Source: Streptomyces sp. CB09001
GTDB taxonomy: Bacteria; Actinomycetota; Actinomycetes; Streptomycetales; Streptomycetaceae
Direction: 5' to 3'
DNA: 64,000 bases
NCBI RefSeq assembly: GCF_003369795.1
Contig: NZ_CP026730.1
Span: 1,736,001 to 1,800,000, forward strand
In this document: piece by piece, positions 1 through 8,819 of the stretch
How the letters are laid out: each line of letters begins with the position of its first letter
Position numbering within the stretch: the stretch's first letter is position 1
Translations under genes and position numbers: made by a program
The notes under the pieces: generated by a model
The model's database searches: none
What the model was told of the DNA's origin: nothing
What the model saw: the letters and a program-made list of their open reading frames with translations, nothing else

Positions 1-666
1 GTAGCTGTACGCGGCGAAGAGCGCGCCGAAGCCCGCGACCGTCGTGCCGAGCGCCAGCCAGACCGGCAGGGAGCGCAGGGCGGCCAGTTCGCCGCGCAGG
101 CCGGTGGTGGGAGCGGGGGCGCTGTCTCGCGGGATCAGGAGGGCCAGCGCCGCGATCGCCGCCACGCCGATCACGCTCACGCCGAGGAAGGTGGCCCGCC
201 AGCCGAGCTGCTGGCCCATCGCGGTGGCGGCGGGGACGCCGACGATGTTCGCGACGGTGAGACCGAGGAACATCAGGGAGACGGAGCGGGCCCTGCGTTC
301 CGGCCCGACCATGCCGGTGGCGACGACCGCGCCGACGCCGAAGAAGGCGCCGTGCGGCAGGCCGCTGACGAAGCGGGCGGCCAGGAGGGAGACCTCGCCG
401 GGGGCGACGGCCGACAGGGCGTTGCCGAGGACGAAGAGCGCCATGAGGGCGATCAGGACGGTGCGGCGGGACATCCGGGCCGTGGCCGCCGCGAGCAGCG
501 GGGCGCCGACGACGACGCCGAGCGCGTAGGCGGAGACGAGGTGACCGGCGGTGGGGATGGAGATGCCCAGGTCGTCCGCGACGTCGGGCAGCAGGCCCAT
601 CATCACGAACTCGGTGGTACCGATGCCGAAGGCGCCCACGGCAAGGGCGAGCAGGGCCAGGGGCAT
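1..666 (-). CDS. MFS exporter, AraJ/YdhP-like (partial, C-terminus off the left edge)
   Basis: Proton-driven efflux permease of the major facilitator superfamily, inner membrane. Translation from the ATG at 666 begins MPLALLALAVGAFGIGTTEF, the first helix typical of the AraJ/YdhP/Cmx efflux group (GTTEF then LLPDVA). Several hydrophobic helices follow, with the inter-helix 2-3 basic loop (ATARMSRRTVL) and a GLPHGAFFGVG helix. 222 codons are visible; the family is usually near 400, so about the last 45% is missing. No strong ribosome binding site precedes the ATG. A 17-bp inverted repeat lies about 70 bp upstream and may be its operator. The substrate cannot be read from sequence. Confidence 0.85.
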   Translation of the reverse strand, partial: MPLALLALAVGAFGIGTTEFVMMGLLPDVADDLGISIPTAGHLVSAYALGVVVGAPLLAAATARMSRRTVLIALMALFVLGNALSAVAPGEVSLLAARFVSGLPHGAFFGVGAVVATGMVGPERRARSVSLMFLGLTVANIVGVPAATAMGQQLGWRATFLGVSVIGVAAIAALALLIPRDSAPAPTTGLRGELAALRSLPVWLALGTTVAGFGALFAAYSY

Positions 667-736
667 GAGGGGGTCTCGCCTTTCGAGAGCGGGGTCGCGT
701 ACGGGAGGCCGGGAGGGCCCGGCGGGGACGACTGTA

Positions 737-753
737 TGTTCCCGTACGGAACA
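737..753. promoter_or_regulatory. Inverted repeat, candidate operator of the MFS exporter
   Basis: Sequence TGTTCCCGTACGGAACA: 6-bp arms TGTTCC/GGAACA around a 5-bp centre. It lies between two minus-strand genes, upstream of the exporter. Size and symmetry fit a TetR- or MarR-type operator. No regulator gene is adjacent inside the window; it may lie beyond the left edge or elsewhere. Confidence 0.35.
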
Positions 754-787
754 AAGACTCTCAGGGCGGGTATTCCGCAGGCGAATT

Positions 788-1840
788 CTAGGAAGCCGTT
801 GTGTCGACCTTCACACGCGCGGCGATCGGCAGGTGGTCGCTGCCGGTCGCCGGGAGGGTCCAGCTGGTCATCGGCTCCACGCCGGTGACCAGGATCTGGT
901 CGATGCGGGCCATCGGGAAGGACGCCGGCCAGCTGAAGCCGAAGCCGCTGCCCACGGCGCCCTGCGGGGAGCGCAGCTGGGAGGTGATCGCGGTGAGCGC
1001 ACGGTCGTTCATGGTGCCGTTGAGGTCACCGAGGAGGATCTTGCGGGGCAGCTTCTCGTTCTCGATGGCCTCGCCCAGGGCGGCGGCGCTCTTGTCCCGC
1101 TGCCGGGCGGTGAATCCGGCCTCCAGCTTCACCCGTACGGAGGGCAGGTGGGCGACGTACACCGCGATCGGTCCGGACGGGGTGGCGACGGTGGCGCGCA
1201 TCGCGCGCTTCCAGCCCAGCTCGATGTCGACCGGCTTCACGTCGCTGACCGGGTACTTGCTCCACAGCCCGACGGTGCCGACGACCTCGTGGTGCGGGTA
1301 CTTCGCCGCCAGCGCCTTCTCGTACGTCGGTACGGCGGACGCCTTCAGTTCCTCCAGGGCCATCACGTCCGCACCGGCGGCGGCGACGGCACGGGCGGTG
1401 CCCGCCGGGTCGGCGTTGTCGGCGTTGACGTTGTGCGTGGCCACGGTGAGGTCGCCGCCGGAGCCGGTCTTGTCGAAGAGCAGGCCGCCGAAGAGGTTCA
1501 GCCACACGCTCACCGGCAGCACCAGCGCGATCAGCGCCGTCACCGACTTGCGGACCAGGGCGATCACCAGCAGGACCGGGATCAGCAGGCCGAACCACGG
1601 CAGGAAGGTCTCGGTGAGGCTGCCGAGGTTGCCGATGGCGTTCGGGATGTGCGAGTGGGCCGCCATGACCGCCGACAGGAGCAGTGCGACCACGGCCGTG
1701 ACCAGGCCACGGCTCCAGATCCGGCGGTCCCCGCGCCAGCCGCTGACCGCCCGGTCGAACAGGCGCCGAATCCGGTTCTCCCGGCGCTCGGGGTCCGAGC
1801 CGCCGCTGTCCGTCTCCGTCATGTACGCCTGCTGCGCCAT
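788..1840 (-). CDS. Membrane-anchored endonuclease/exonuclease/phosphatase (EEP) family protein
   Basis: 350 residues. The N-terminal 110 or so carry a basic cytoplasmic segment and three hydrophobic helices. The remainder is an EEP-fold domain, with the order THNVNADN, the LEEL glutamate, LGDLNGT (Asp/Asn pair) and a terminal SDHLPI. Those are the metal-binding and catalytic motifs shared by DNase I-like nucleases, sphingomyelinases and inositol phosphatases. The helices followed by an EEP domain suggest the catalytic part faces outside; the substrate is unknown. ATG at 1840 is preceded by GAGG at 7 nt spacing; an in-frame ATG 18 nt downstream (MTETD) is a less likely start. Confidence 0.8.
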   Translation of the reverse strand: MAQQAYMTETDSGGSDPERRENRIRRLFDRAVSGWRGDRRIWSRGLVTAVVALLLSAVMAAHSHIPNAIGNLGSLTETFLPWFGLLIPVLLVIALVRKSVTALIALVLPVSVWLNLFGGLLFDKTGSGGDLTVATHNVNADNADPAGTARAVAAAGADVMALEELKASAVPTYEKALAAKYPHHEVVGTVGLWSKYPVSDVKPVDIELGWKRAMRATVATPSGPIAVYVAHLPSVRVKLEAGFTARQRDKSAAALGEAIENEKLPRKILLGDLNGTMNDRALTAITSQLRSPQGAVGSGFGFSWPASFPMARIDQILVTGVEPMTSWTLPATGSDHLPIAARVKVDTTAS

Positions 1841-2158
1841 ACCGTTGCCTCACTGCCTGCTGTGCACACCGTCGCCCCCTGTGACTCAGCACCATAGGGG
1901 ATGATCGGTTCCGATCCCGCCGCCCCTGGACGGCCGTACGGCACGAGGACGTACGGGTCGCCCCGCCGAGTTCCACGCTGTGCCGGGACGGGCCGCTCTG
2001 TGACAGAACGGGCACATTTGACCCCATGGGCCGTACTCTGCCCCTCGGCGGGTACGTGACCGGGGTCCCCTAGCCGTCGGGGCGCCACAAGTGCCACCAT
2101 GGAAGGGATCCGGGGACGCCGTCAGGGCGCCTCGAGATGACATGAAGGAGCCGTTGCC
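1841..2158. other. Divergent intergenic region before panB
   Basis: About 320 bp without a gene between the EEP gene (minus) and panB (plus). It must hold both promoters. A TTGACC at 2018-2023 and a TACTCT at 2034-2039 are visible but only 10 bp apart, so they cannot form one promoter. No riboswitch or clear operator is recognised. Confidence 0.4.
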
Positions 2159-3034
2159 ATGACGCAGCTTCCGGCTGCCCAGACGCCGCAGCGCAAGCCC
2201 GCCGAGGGGAACAGGGCGCTGTACGGCGGCAAGATCAACCGCCGTATCACCGTCCGGGACATCACCGCCGCCAAGGAGCGCGGCGAGAAGTGGCCCATGC
2301 TCACCGCGTACGACGCGATGACCGCCTCCGTCTTCGACGAGTCCGGCATCCCGGTGATGCTGGTCGGCGACTCCGCGGGCAACTGCCACCTCGGCTACGA
2401 GACCACGGTGCCCGTCACGCTGGACGAGATGACGATGCTCTCGGCCGCGGTCGTCCGGGGCACCGGCCGCGCCCTGATCGTGGGCGACCTGCCCTTCGGT
2501 TCCTATCAGGAGGGCCCGGTGCAGGCGCTGCGCTCGGCGACCCGGCTGGTCAAGGAGGCCGGGGTCGGCGCGGTCAAGCTGGAGGGCGGCGAGCGCTCGC
2601 ACCGGCAGATCGAGCTGCTGGTGGAGTCCGGCATCCCGGTGATGGCGCACATCGGCCTCACCCCGCAGTCCGTCAACTCCATGGGCTACCGGGTGCAGGG
2701 CCGCGGCGAGGAGGCGGCCCAGCAGCTGCTGCGCGACGCCAAGGCGGTGCAGGACGCGGGCGCCTTCGCGGTCGTCCTGGAGCTGGTGCCGGCCGAGCTG
2801 GCCGCCGAGGTGACCCGGACGCTGCACATCCCGACGGTCGGCATCGGCGCGGGCCCGGACACCGACGCCCAGGTGCTGGTGTGGACCGACATGCTCGGGC
2901 TGACCGGCGGCCGGGTGCCCAAGTTCGTCAAGCAGTACGCCGACCTGCGCAAGGTCATGGGCGACGCGGCGAAGGCGTACGCCGAGGACGTCGTCGGCGG
3001 CACGTTCCCCGCGGACGAGCACTCGGTCCACTAG
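2159..3034 (+). CDS. panB: 3-methyl-2-oxobutanoate hydroxymethyltransferase
   Basis: First committed step of pantothenate (coenzyme A) synthesis: transfers a hydroxymethyl group from 5,10-methylene-THF to alpha-ketoisovalerate, giving ketopantoate; cytoplasmic, Mg-dependent. 291 residues against the usual 265-285; the first 25 or so residues are an extension before the TIM barrel. Visible motifs in order are LTAYDA, LVGDSAGN (metal-binding Asp), AVKLEGG, HIGLTPQ, the catalytic-Glu segment VLELVPAELA, and VGIGAG. ATG at 2159 has AAGGAG 8 nt upstream. It stands alone, with no panC or panD beside it, as is common in Streptomyces. Confidence 0.97.
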   Translation: MTQLPAAQTPQRKPAEGNRALYGGKINRRITVRDITAAKERGEKWPMLTAYDAMTASVFDESGIPVMLVGDSAGNCHLGYETTVPVTLDEMTMLSAAVVRGTGRALIVGDLPFGSYQEGPVQALRSATRLVKEAGVGAVKLEGGERSHRQIELLVESGIPVMAHIGLTPQSVNSMGYRVQGRGEEAAQQLLRDAKAVQDAGAFAVVLELVPAELAAEVTRTLHIPTVGIGAGPDTDAQVLVWTDMLGLTGGRVPKFVKQYADLRKVMGDAAKAYAEDVVGGTFPADEHSVH

Positions 3035-3105
3035 CTCCCGTCCACTAGCTCCCGTCCACCCAGCTCCGCCCACCAGCTCCGTCCACCAGCTCCGTCCACC
3101 AGTAG
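3026..3105. repeat. Short imperfect tandem repeat at the panB stop codon
   Basis: Five degenerate copies of a 13-16 bp unit (AGCTCCGTCCACC and variants). They begin at the stop codon itself and run to the terminator. Unit length varies, so it is not a coding repeat. It looks like slippage-generated 3'-UTR sequence. Confidence 0.7.
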
Positions 3106-3125
3106 GCCATCGCGGTACGGCCACC

Positions 3126-3166
3126 GGCCCCGCCGATCTTCCCCCGTCGGCGGGGCCCCTCTTTGC
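3126..3166 (+). terminator. Rho-independent-type terminator of panB
   Basis: Perfect 11-bp stem (GGCCCCGCCGA / TCGGCGGGGCC) with a 10-nt loop, followed by CCTCTTT. It lies about 90 bp after the panB stop. Confidence 0.8.
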
Positions 3167-3309
3167 GCCTAAACCGGCGCCGCTCTCGCGGACCTGGTTG
3201 CTCACCGTAGTGGTTGCTCAATTGATGGTTGCGGTGGTTGTCGGTGGGATATCGGGGCTGTCGGCGGACTGTCGGCGGTTTGTCGGTGGCCCCTGCCATC
3301 GTCTGGGGC

Positions 3310-4341
3310 ATGAAGCGAATCGACGACATCCCCCGGGCCGCGGACAGCGCGGTCACCGTGCGGGGGCTGGTCAAGCACTACGGCGAGACCAAGGCGCTGG
3401 ACGGCGTCGACCTGGATGTGCGCGAGGGCACCGTGATGGGCGTGCTCGGTCCGAACGGCGCGGGCAAGACCACCCTCGTACGCATCCTGTCCACCCTCAT
3501 CACCCCCGACTCGGGCCGGGCGCACGTCGTCGGGTACGACGTCGTACGGCAGCCGCGGCAGCTGCGCCGCGTCATAGGGCTGACCGGGCAGTACGCCTCC
3601 GTGGACGAGAAGCTCCCCGGCTGGGAGAACCTCTACATGATCGGCCGGCTGCTCGACCTGTCCCGCCGGGACGCGCGCAGCCGCGCCGACGAGCTGCTGG
3701 AGCGGTTCTCGCTCACCGAGGCCGGCAAGCGGCCCGCGTCCACCTACTCCGGCGGCATGCGGCGCCGGCTCGACCTGGCCGCCTCCATGATCGGGCGCCC
3801 GGCCGTGCTGTTCCTGGACGAGCCCACCACCGGTCTGGACCCGCGCACCCGCAACGAGGTGTGGGACGAGGTCAAGCGCATGGTCGGCGACGGCGTCACC
3901 GTGCTGCTCACCACCCAGTACATGGAGGAGGCCGAACAGCTCGCCTCCGAGCTGACCGTCGTGGACCGTGGCAAGGTCATCGCGAACGGCGGCATCGAGG
4001 AGCTGAAGGCCAAGGTCGGCGGCCGCACCCTGCGGGTCCGCCCGGCCGACCCGCTGCAACTGCGCCCGCTCGCCGCCTACCTGGACGAGCTGGGCATCAC
4101 CGGGCTCGCCAGTTCCACGGTGGACACCGAGCGCGGTGCCGTGCTGGTGCCGATCCTCAGCGACGAGCAGCTGACGGCCGTGGTCGGCGCGGTCACCGCG
4201 CGCGGCATCACCGTCTCCGCCGTCACCACCGAACTCCCCAGTCTGGACGAGGTCTTCCTGTCCCTCACCGGCCACCGCGCCAGTGCCCCGCAGGACCCCG
4301 CCCCGGCCACCGACGACACCCGCGAGGAGGTCGCCGTATGA
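3310..4341 (+). CDS. ABC transporter ATP-binding protein, DrrA-like
   Basis: ATPase subunit of a two-gene ABC exporter of the daunorubicin-resistance (DrrA) type, on the cytoplasmic face. 343 residues from ATG 3310 (MKRIDDIPRAAD). Longer in-frame starts upstream add a segment unlike the family. Motifs are Walker A GPNGAGKTT, signature YSGGMRRRLDL, Walker B VLFLDEPTTGLD, then the H-loop region (TTQYMEEAEQ, with Gln where His is usual). The DrrA-type C-terminal extension (about residues 235-330) is present. Its stop overlaps the permease start by 4 nt (ATGA), so the two are translationally coupled. The substrate is unknown. Confidence 0.93.
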   Translation: MKRIDDIPRAADSAVTVRGLVKHYGETKALDGVDLDVREGTVMGVLGPNGAGKTTLVRILSTLITPDSGRAHVVGYDVVRQPRQLRRVIGLTGQYASVDEKLPGWENLYMIGRLLDLSRRDARSRADELLERFSLTEAGKRPASTYSGGMRRRLDLAASMIGRPAVLFLDEPTTGLDPRTRNEVWDEVKRMVGDGVTVLLTTQYMEEAEQLASELTVVDRGKVIANGGIEELKAKVGGRTLRVRPADPLQLRPLAAYLDELGITGLASSTVDTERGAVLVPILSDEQLTAVVGAVTARGITVSAVTTELPSLDEVFLSLTGHRASAPQDPAPATDDTREEVAV

Positions 4342-5225
4342 GCGCCCGCCCGTCTCCCACCGCCACCCCGCCCGAGGCGCTTCGCGCCGCCCCCTCGGCC
4401 GCCACCGCTCCGGCCGCCACCACCCCTGCCGCGCTCGCTCCCGACGCTCGCATCTCGCTGCGCGCGCACGTGCGGCACACCGGCGCGCTGGTCCGCCGCA
4501 ACCTGCTGTGGATCCGGCAGGACCCGGAGTCGATGTTCGACGCGCTGCTGATGCCGATCGTCTTCACCCTGCTGTTCGTGTACGTCTTCGGCGGCTCGAT
4601 CGGCCAGGCCCTGGGCGGCGGGCAGGACGGCTATGTGCAGTACGTGATCCCCGGCATGATCGCGATGATGAGCATGACGCTGTCCCAGGGCGTCGGCACC
4701 GGCTTCAGCCAGGACTTCAACTCCGGTGTCATGGACCGCTTCCGGTCGCTGCCGATCGGGCGCGGCTCGGTGCTCTTCGCGAAGATCGCGGTCGAGATGG
4801 CCCGGATGCTGTTCGCCACCACGGTGCTGATGATCGTCGCCGTCCTGGTCGGCTTCGACATCGACCACTGGGCCGGGCTGTTCGCGGCGGTGGGCCTGTC
4901 CGCGGTGTTCGCCTCGTCGATCATGTGGGTGTTCCTCACCCTGGGCGTGGTCCTGAAGAACGCGCAGTCCGTGCAGGCGATGGGCTTCATGGTGCTGTTC
5001 CCGCTGCAGTTCGGCTCCTCGATCTTCGCGCCGACGCAGTCGATGCCGGGCTGGCTGCAGTCCTTCACCGACTACAACCCGCTGTCCACGCTCGCCGACG
5101 CGGCACGCGGACTGATGGTGGGCGGCCCGGTCGCGCACGACCTGTGGATCACGCTCGGCTGGTCGGCGGCGATCACCGCGGTGATGGCGCCGATCGCCGT
5201 CCACAAGTTCCGTACGAAGACCTGA
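4338..5225 (+). CDS. ABC transporter permease, DrrB-like (ABC-2 type)
   Basis: Membrane partner of the preceding ATPase. 295 residues: an Ala/Pro/Thr-rich N-terminal 40 residues, then six hydrophobic helices. The ABC-2 landmarks are RRNLLWIRQDPESMFDALL, the periplasmic loop after FVYVFGG, and DRFRSLPIGRGSVLFAK, the conserved DRFRSLP of DrrB-type permeases. GAGGAGG lies 8 nt before the ATG, inside the end of the ATPase gene. It probably exports a hydrophobic drug or lipid; nothing nearby identifies which. Confidence 0.92.
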   Translation: MSARPSPTATPPEALRAAPSAATAPAATTPAALAPDARISLRAHVRHTGALVRRNLLWIRQDPESMFDALLMPIVFTLLFVYVFGGSIGQALGGGQDGYVQYVIPGMIAMMSMTLSQGVGTGFSQDFNSGVMDRFRSLPIGRGSVLFAKIAVEMARMLFATTVLMIVAVLVGFDIDHWAGLFAAVGLSAVFASSIMWVFLTLGVVLKNAQSVQAMGFMVLFPLQFGSSIFAPTQSMPGWLQSFTDYNPLSTLADAARGLMVGGPVAHDLWITLGWSAAITAVMAPIAVHKFRTKT

Positions 5226-5246
5226 CCCGCGCACCTGCGGCACGCG

Positions 5247-8200
5247 TCAGACGAGGGCGACGGCCTCCTCGGGGGAGAGCCGGCCGCCCTCGGCGTACGC
5301 GGCGTCGTACGCCTCGGTGCCGAGCGCCCCGCGGACGCGTTCGACGGCCCGCCCGCGCGCGTCCCGCTCCATGCCCGTCGACACGTGCCCCGGCGGGAGC
5401 ATCGCCTCGGCGGCACCGAGGCACCGGGCGCCGTCCGCGGCCCGGCCGCCGCCGTCCAGGCGGGCCAGGGCCATCGCGGCGATGGTCAGGTACGCGGAGC
5501 GCATGTGCGGGGCGATGGCCGCGGACAGCGGGTCCTCGGCCCGTGCCAGCGACTTGCGGATCCCGGTCAGGCACTCCTCGTGCCGGTCCTCAAGCGTGGC
5601 GAGCCAGGCCTCGGCGGCGAGGATGAAGGCGTCGAAGACCACGAAGTGCGCGATGGAGAACTCCTCGCGCAGCAGCCGCAGTTGCTCGCCCGCCTCGGCC
5701 GTACGCCCGGTCATGCCCAGGTGTCCGGCGAGGAACAGCCGGGCGGCGGGCATCGCGCCGTTGTGCCCCGTCCCGGTCGTGCGGCCGATCACCCCGCGCA
5801 GCACCCGCTCGCCGTGCTCCGTGTCGCCCGCCTCGAGCAGCACGCTGCCGAGCCGGGCGTCGAGGATGTCCACCTGGGCGTGGGCACCGAGCCGCTCCGC
5901 GTGCTCCGCGGCGGCCCGGTAGTCGGCGGCGGCGCGCCGGTAGTCGCCGACGCGCTCGCGGGCCTCGGCCCGCCCGGAGAGCGCCTCGGCCATGCCCCAG
6001 GCGTCGCCGAGCCGGTGGTAGATCTCCAGCGACTCGTCGGCGTCGCGGACCGCGTCGCCCGCCCAGTCGGTGCGGTTGGCGAGCATGTTGGCGCGCATCT
6101 GCAGGCCGCCGGCCAGCTCCCACTCGTAGCCCGGGGTCTCGCGGGAGGTGCGCACGGTGGCGTCCATGATCTTGCGCAGCCGTTCCATGTCACCGGTGAG
6201 CATCACGGAGTAGAACCAGAGCAGGCCGGGGCTGGAGCAGGTCTGCGGCATCCCCGGCTCGTAGGTGTCCGCGATGACGCGCAGCTTGCGCTGGGCCGCC
6301 GGGTTCTGCCACGCGTCCAGCTCCGTGTCCATGCAGGCCAGATGGGCCAGGTGCACCCCGCGCCGGGCCTCGGCGAGGACCTCGCCGGTCATCGGGGGCG
6401 GGGCGGACGTGCACCGCTCCCACACCGGCCGGGCGGGGGTGCCCGGTTCGGCGAAGGGGTCCGGGCCGAGTGCCATCACCTCGACGAACCAGTTCCGGGC
6501 CTCCACCCGCAGGTCGCGCATCTGCCAGTACCAGACCAGCGACAGCGCCAGGCACAGCGCCTCCTGCTCGTCGCGCTCGGCGATCGCGTGGCGCAGGGCG
6601 GTGCGCAGGTTCTCGTACTCGCGCTCCAGCCGCTCGATGGCGGCGAGCTGCTGCGCACCGCGCAGCAACGGGTCGGTGGTGCGGGCGAGTTCGCGGTAGT
6701 ACGTCAGGTGGGCACGGGCGGCGGCGGCGCGTCCGCCGGCCTCGTCGAGGCGCTCGCCCGCGTATTCGGCGACGGTCTCCAGGAGCCGGTAGCGCATGCC
6801 GTCACCGGTCAGGCGGTCGGTCACCGGCGCGGCCACCACGAGGGACTTGTCGACCAGGGAGCCGAGGGCGTCCAGCGCGGCGGGCCCGCACACGGCCTCG
6901 GCGGCGGCGAGGTCGCAGCCGCCCGCGAAGACGGACAGCCGCCCCAGCACGTCGCGTTCCTCGGCGTCGAGGAGGTCCCAGGACCAGTCGACGACCGCGC
7001 GCAGTGTCTGCTGGCGGGGCAGGACGGTGCGGCTGCCCGAGGTGAGCAGGCGGAAGCGGTCGTCGAGCCGCTCGGCGATCTGGCGCGGGGTGAGCATCCG
7101 CAGCCGGGCGGCGGCCAGTTCGATGGCCAGCGGCAGGCCGTCCAGTCGGCGGCAGATCTCGGCGCAGGCGGCGGCGGTCTCCTCGTCGGCGTCGACGCGG
7201 AAGCCGGGGCGGGCGGCGGCGCCGCGGTCGGCGAGCAGCCGCAGCGCGGCGGGCTCGGGCAGCGGCTCCACGGGGCGCAGCGACTCTCCCGGCACGCCGA
7301 GGGGTTCGCGGCTGGTGGCGAGGACGGTCAGGTGGGGGCAGCGGGCGAGGAGTTCCTCGGTGAGGCGGGCGGCGGCGTCGACGACGTGCTCGCAGTTGTC
7401 GAGGACGATCAGCATGCGGCGCCGGCCGCAGTGCTCGACGAGCCGCTCGACGGCGGTGTCCTGCCCCTCGGAGGCGGTGACGGCCCGCATCTCCTCGGCA
7501 CCGGCGCGGTAGAGCACCGTCTCGCGGGCACCGACGGCGGTCAGCACGGCCTCCGGTACGTCGACGGGGTCGTCCACGGGGGCCAGCTCGGCCAGCCACA
7601 CCCCGTCGCGGGCCGCGTCCCCCACCCCTTCGGCGGCCTCCTGCGACAGCCGGGTCTTCCCGGCGCCGCCGGGTCCGAGGAGGGTGACGAGCCGGGTGGT
7701 CGCCAGGTCGGCACGGAGTGTCTCCACGTCACCGTCCCGGCCGACGAAGGAGGTGAGCCGGGCGCGCAGGTTGCCGCGGGGGCGGGAGCCGGTGGCGGGT
7801 GTGCGGGGTGCTTCGGCGGACTCGGACACCTCGGCCGACCTGGGCATCCCGGGCTTTTGGCGTCCCGGCGGGGCGTCGGCGGGCACGGGCCTCGCCGGGT
7901 CCGCGGGCGCCAGCAACCCGCCGTGCAGGGCCCGCAGCTCGGGCCCCGGGTCGGTGCCGAGGCGGTCGGCGAGGAGGCGGCGTACGGCCTCGTAGGCGGC
8001 CAGTGCCTCGGCGGTGCGGCCGGTGTCGCGCAGGGCGCGCAGGCGCAGCGCCTGGAGGGGCTCGTCCAGGGGGTGGCCGTCGCACAGGGCGGTCAGCTCG
8101 GGCAGGGCGTGCTCGGCCTGCCCGAGGTCCAGGGCGGCGGTGTGCCGGGCGCGCAGGGCGTCGAAGTGCCGGGTCTCCCAGCGCGCCGACTCGGCGGTGC

Positions 8201-8657
8201 GGTCGGGCAGGTCGGCGAGGACGGGGCCGTGCCACAGCGCGAGCGCGTCGTCGAGCACGACGGCCGCCTTGGCGGGGTCGCCGTCGGCGAGGGCGCGGGA
8301 GCCCTCACCGGCGAGCCGGTCGAAGCGGTGCAGGTCGACGTCGTCGGCGGCGGCGGCGAGCCGGTACCCGCCGTCGGCCGAGGCGACCGAATCGGCGCCC
8401 AGCGCCCGCCGCAGCCGCCCGACCAGGGCCTGCAGGGCACCCGTCGCGTCGGCGGGCGGGTCGCCGTCCCAGACCTCCTCCACCAGCAGTCCCGCGGGGA
8501 CGGCCCGGCCTGCCCTGAGGGCGAGCACGGTCAGCAGGGCGCGCAGCCGCGCCCCGCCGAGCGGGACGGCCGTGCCGTCGGGACGGAGTACCTGTGTGGT
8601 GCCGAGGATGCGATAGCGCACGGGACCATTGTCCCCGCTGCCGTCGGAGCCGGTCAC
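5247..8657 (-). CDS. SARP-type transcriptional regulator with NB-ARC and TPR-like regions (AfsR-like)
   Basis: Large AfsR-type regulator, 1136 residues. About 13-100 is an OmpR-type winged helix (VRYRILGTTQVLRPDG), about 100-250 is the bacterial transcriptional activation domain, then a variable linker. About 305-600 is an NB-ARC ATPase with P-loop LLGPGGAGKTRLS and a MLIVLDNCEHVV Walker B. The remainder is a helical, TPR-like sensor. ATP binding is expected to switch DNA binding. The GTG at 8657 is the outermost start; a GTG at 8621, reading straight into VRYRILG, is an equally good candidate, and neither has a clear SD. There is no biosynthetic cluster beside it, so the target is unknown. 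Confidence 0.9.
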   Translation of the reverse strand: MTGSDGSGDNGPVRYRILGTTQVLRPDGTAVPLGGARLRALLTVLALRAGRAVPAGLLVEEVWDGDPPADATGALQALVGRLRRALGADSVASADGGYRLAAAADDVDLHRFDRLAGEGSRALADGDPAKAAVVLDDALALWHGPVLADLPDRTAESARWETRHFDALRARHTAALDLGQAEHALPELTALCDGHPLDEPLQALRLRALRDTGRTAEALAAYEAVRRLLADRLGTDPGPELRALHGGLLAPADPARPVPADAPPGRQKPGMPRSAEVSESAEAPRTPATGSRPRGNLRARLTSFVGRDGDVETLRADLATTRLVTLLGPGGAGKTRLSQEAAEGVGDAARDGVWLAELAPVDDPVDVPEAVLTAVGARETVLYRAGAEEMRAVTASEGQDTAVERLVEHCGRRRMLIVLDNCEHVVDAAARLTEELLARCPHLTVLATSREPLGVPGESLRPVEPLPEPAALRLLADRGAAARPGFRVDADEETAAACAEICRRLDGLPLAIELAAARLRMLTPRQIAERLDDRFRLLTSGSRTVLPRQQTLRAVVDWSWDLLDAEERDVLGRLSVFAGGCDLAAAEAVCGPAALDALGSLVDKSLVVAAPVTDRLTGDGMRYRLLETVAEYAGERLDEAGGRAAAARAHLTYYRELARTTDPLLRGAQQLAAIERLEREYENLRTALRHAIAERDEQEALCLALSLVWYWQMRDLRVEARNWFVEVMALGPDPFAEPGTPARPVWERCTSAPPPMTGEVLAEARRGVHLAHLACMDTELDAWQNPAAQRKLRVIADTYEPGMPQTCSSPGLLWFYSVMLTGDMERLRKIMDATVRTSRETPGYEWELAGGLQMRANMLANRTDWAGDAVRDADESLEIYHRLGDAWGMAEALSGRAEARERVGDYRRAAADYRAAAEHAERLGAHAQVDILDARLGSVLLEAGDTEHGERVLRGVIGRTTGTGHNGAMPAARLFLAGHLGMTGRTAEAGEQLRLLREEFSIAHFVVFDAFILAAEAWLATLEDRHEECLTGIRKSLARAEDPLSAAIAPHMRSAYLTIAAMALARLDGGGRAADGARCLGAAEAMLPPGHVSTGMERDARGRAVERVRGALGTEAYDAAYAEGGRLSPEEAVALV

Positions 8658-8819
8658 GGGGTTTTGCCCGCACGGCGTGCCCGGCCCCCGCCGCCCCGCT
8701 CGTCCCGGGCGCGGAACCGTCCGCCCCGCACGAGACGTTCTCCCCGTGCGCCCGGTACGGTCGGGCAGTCCCGCACCCCGCGGGTGCCCGTCACGCGTGC
8801 CCGACAGTCAGGGAGTTCC

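Noticed and set aside
2018-2039. TTGACC / TACTCT as panB promoter
   Set aside because: Only 10 bp apart, too short for a sigma70-type promoter.
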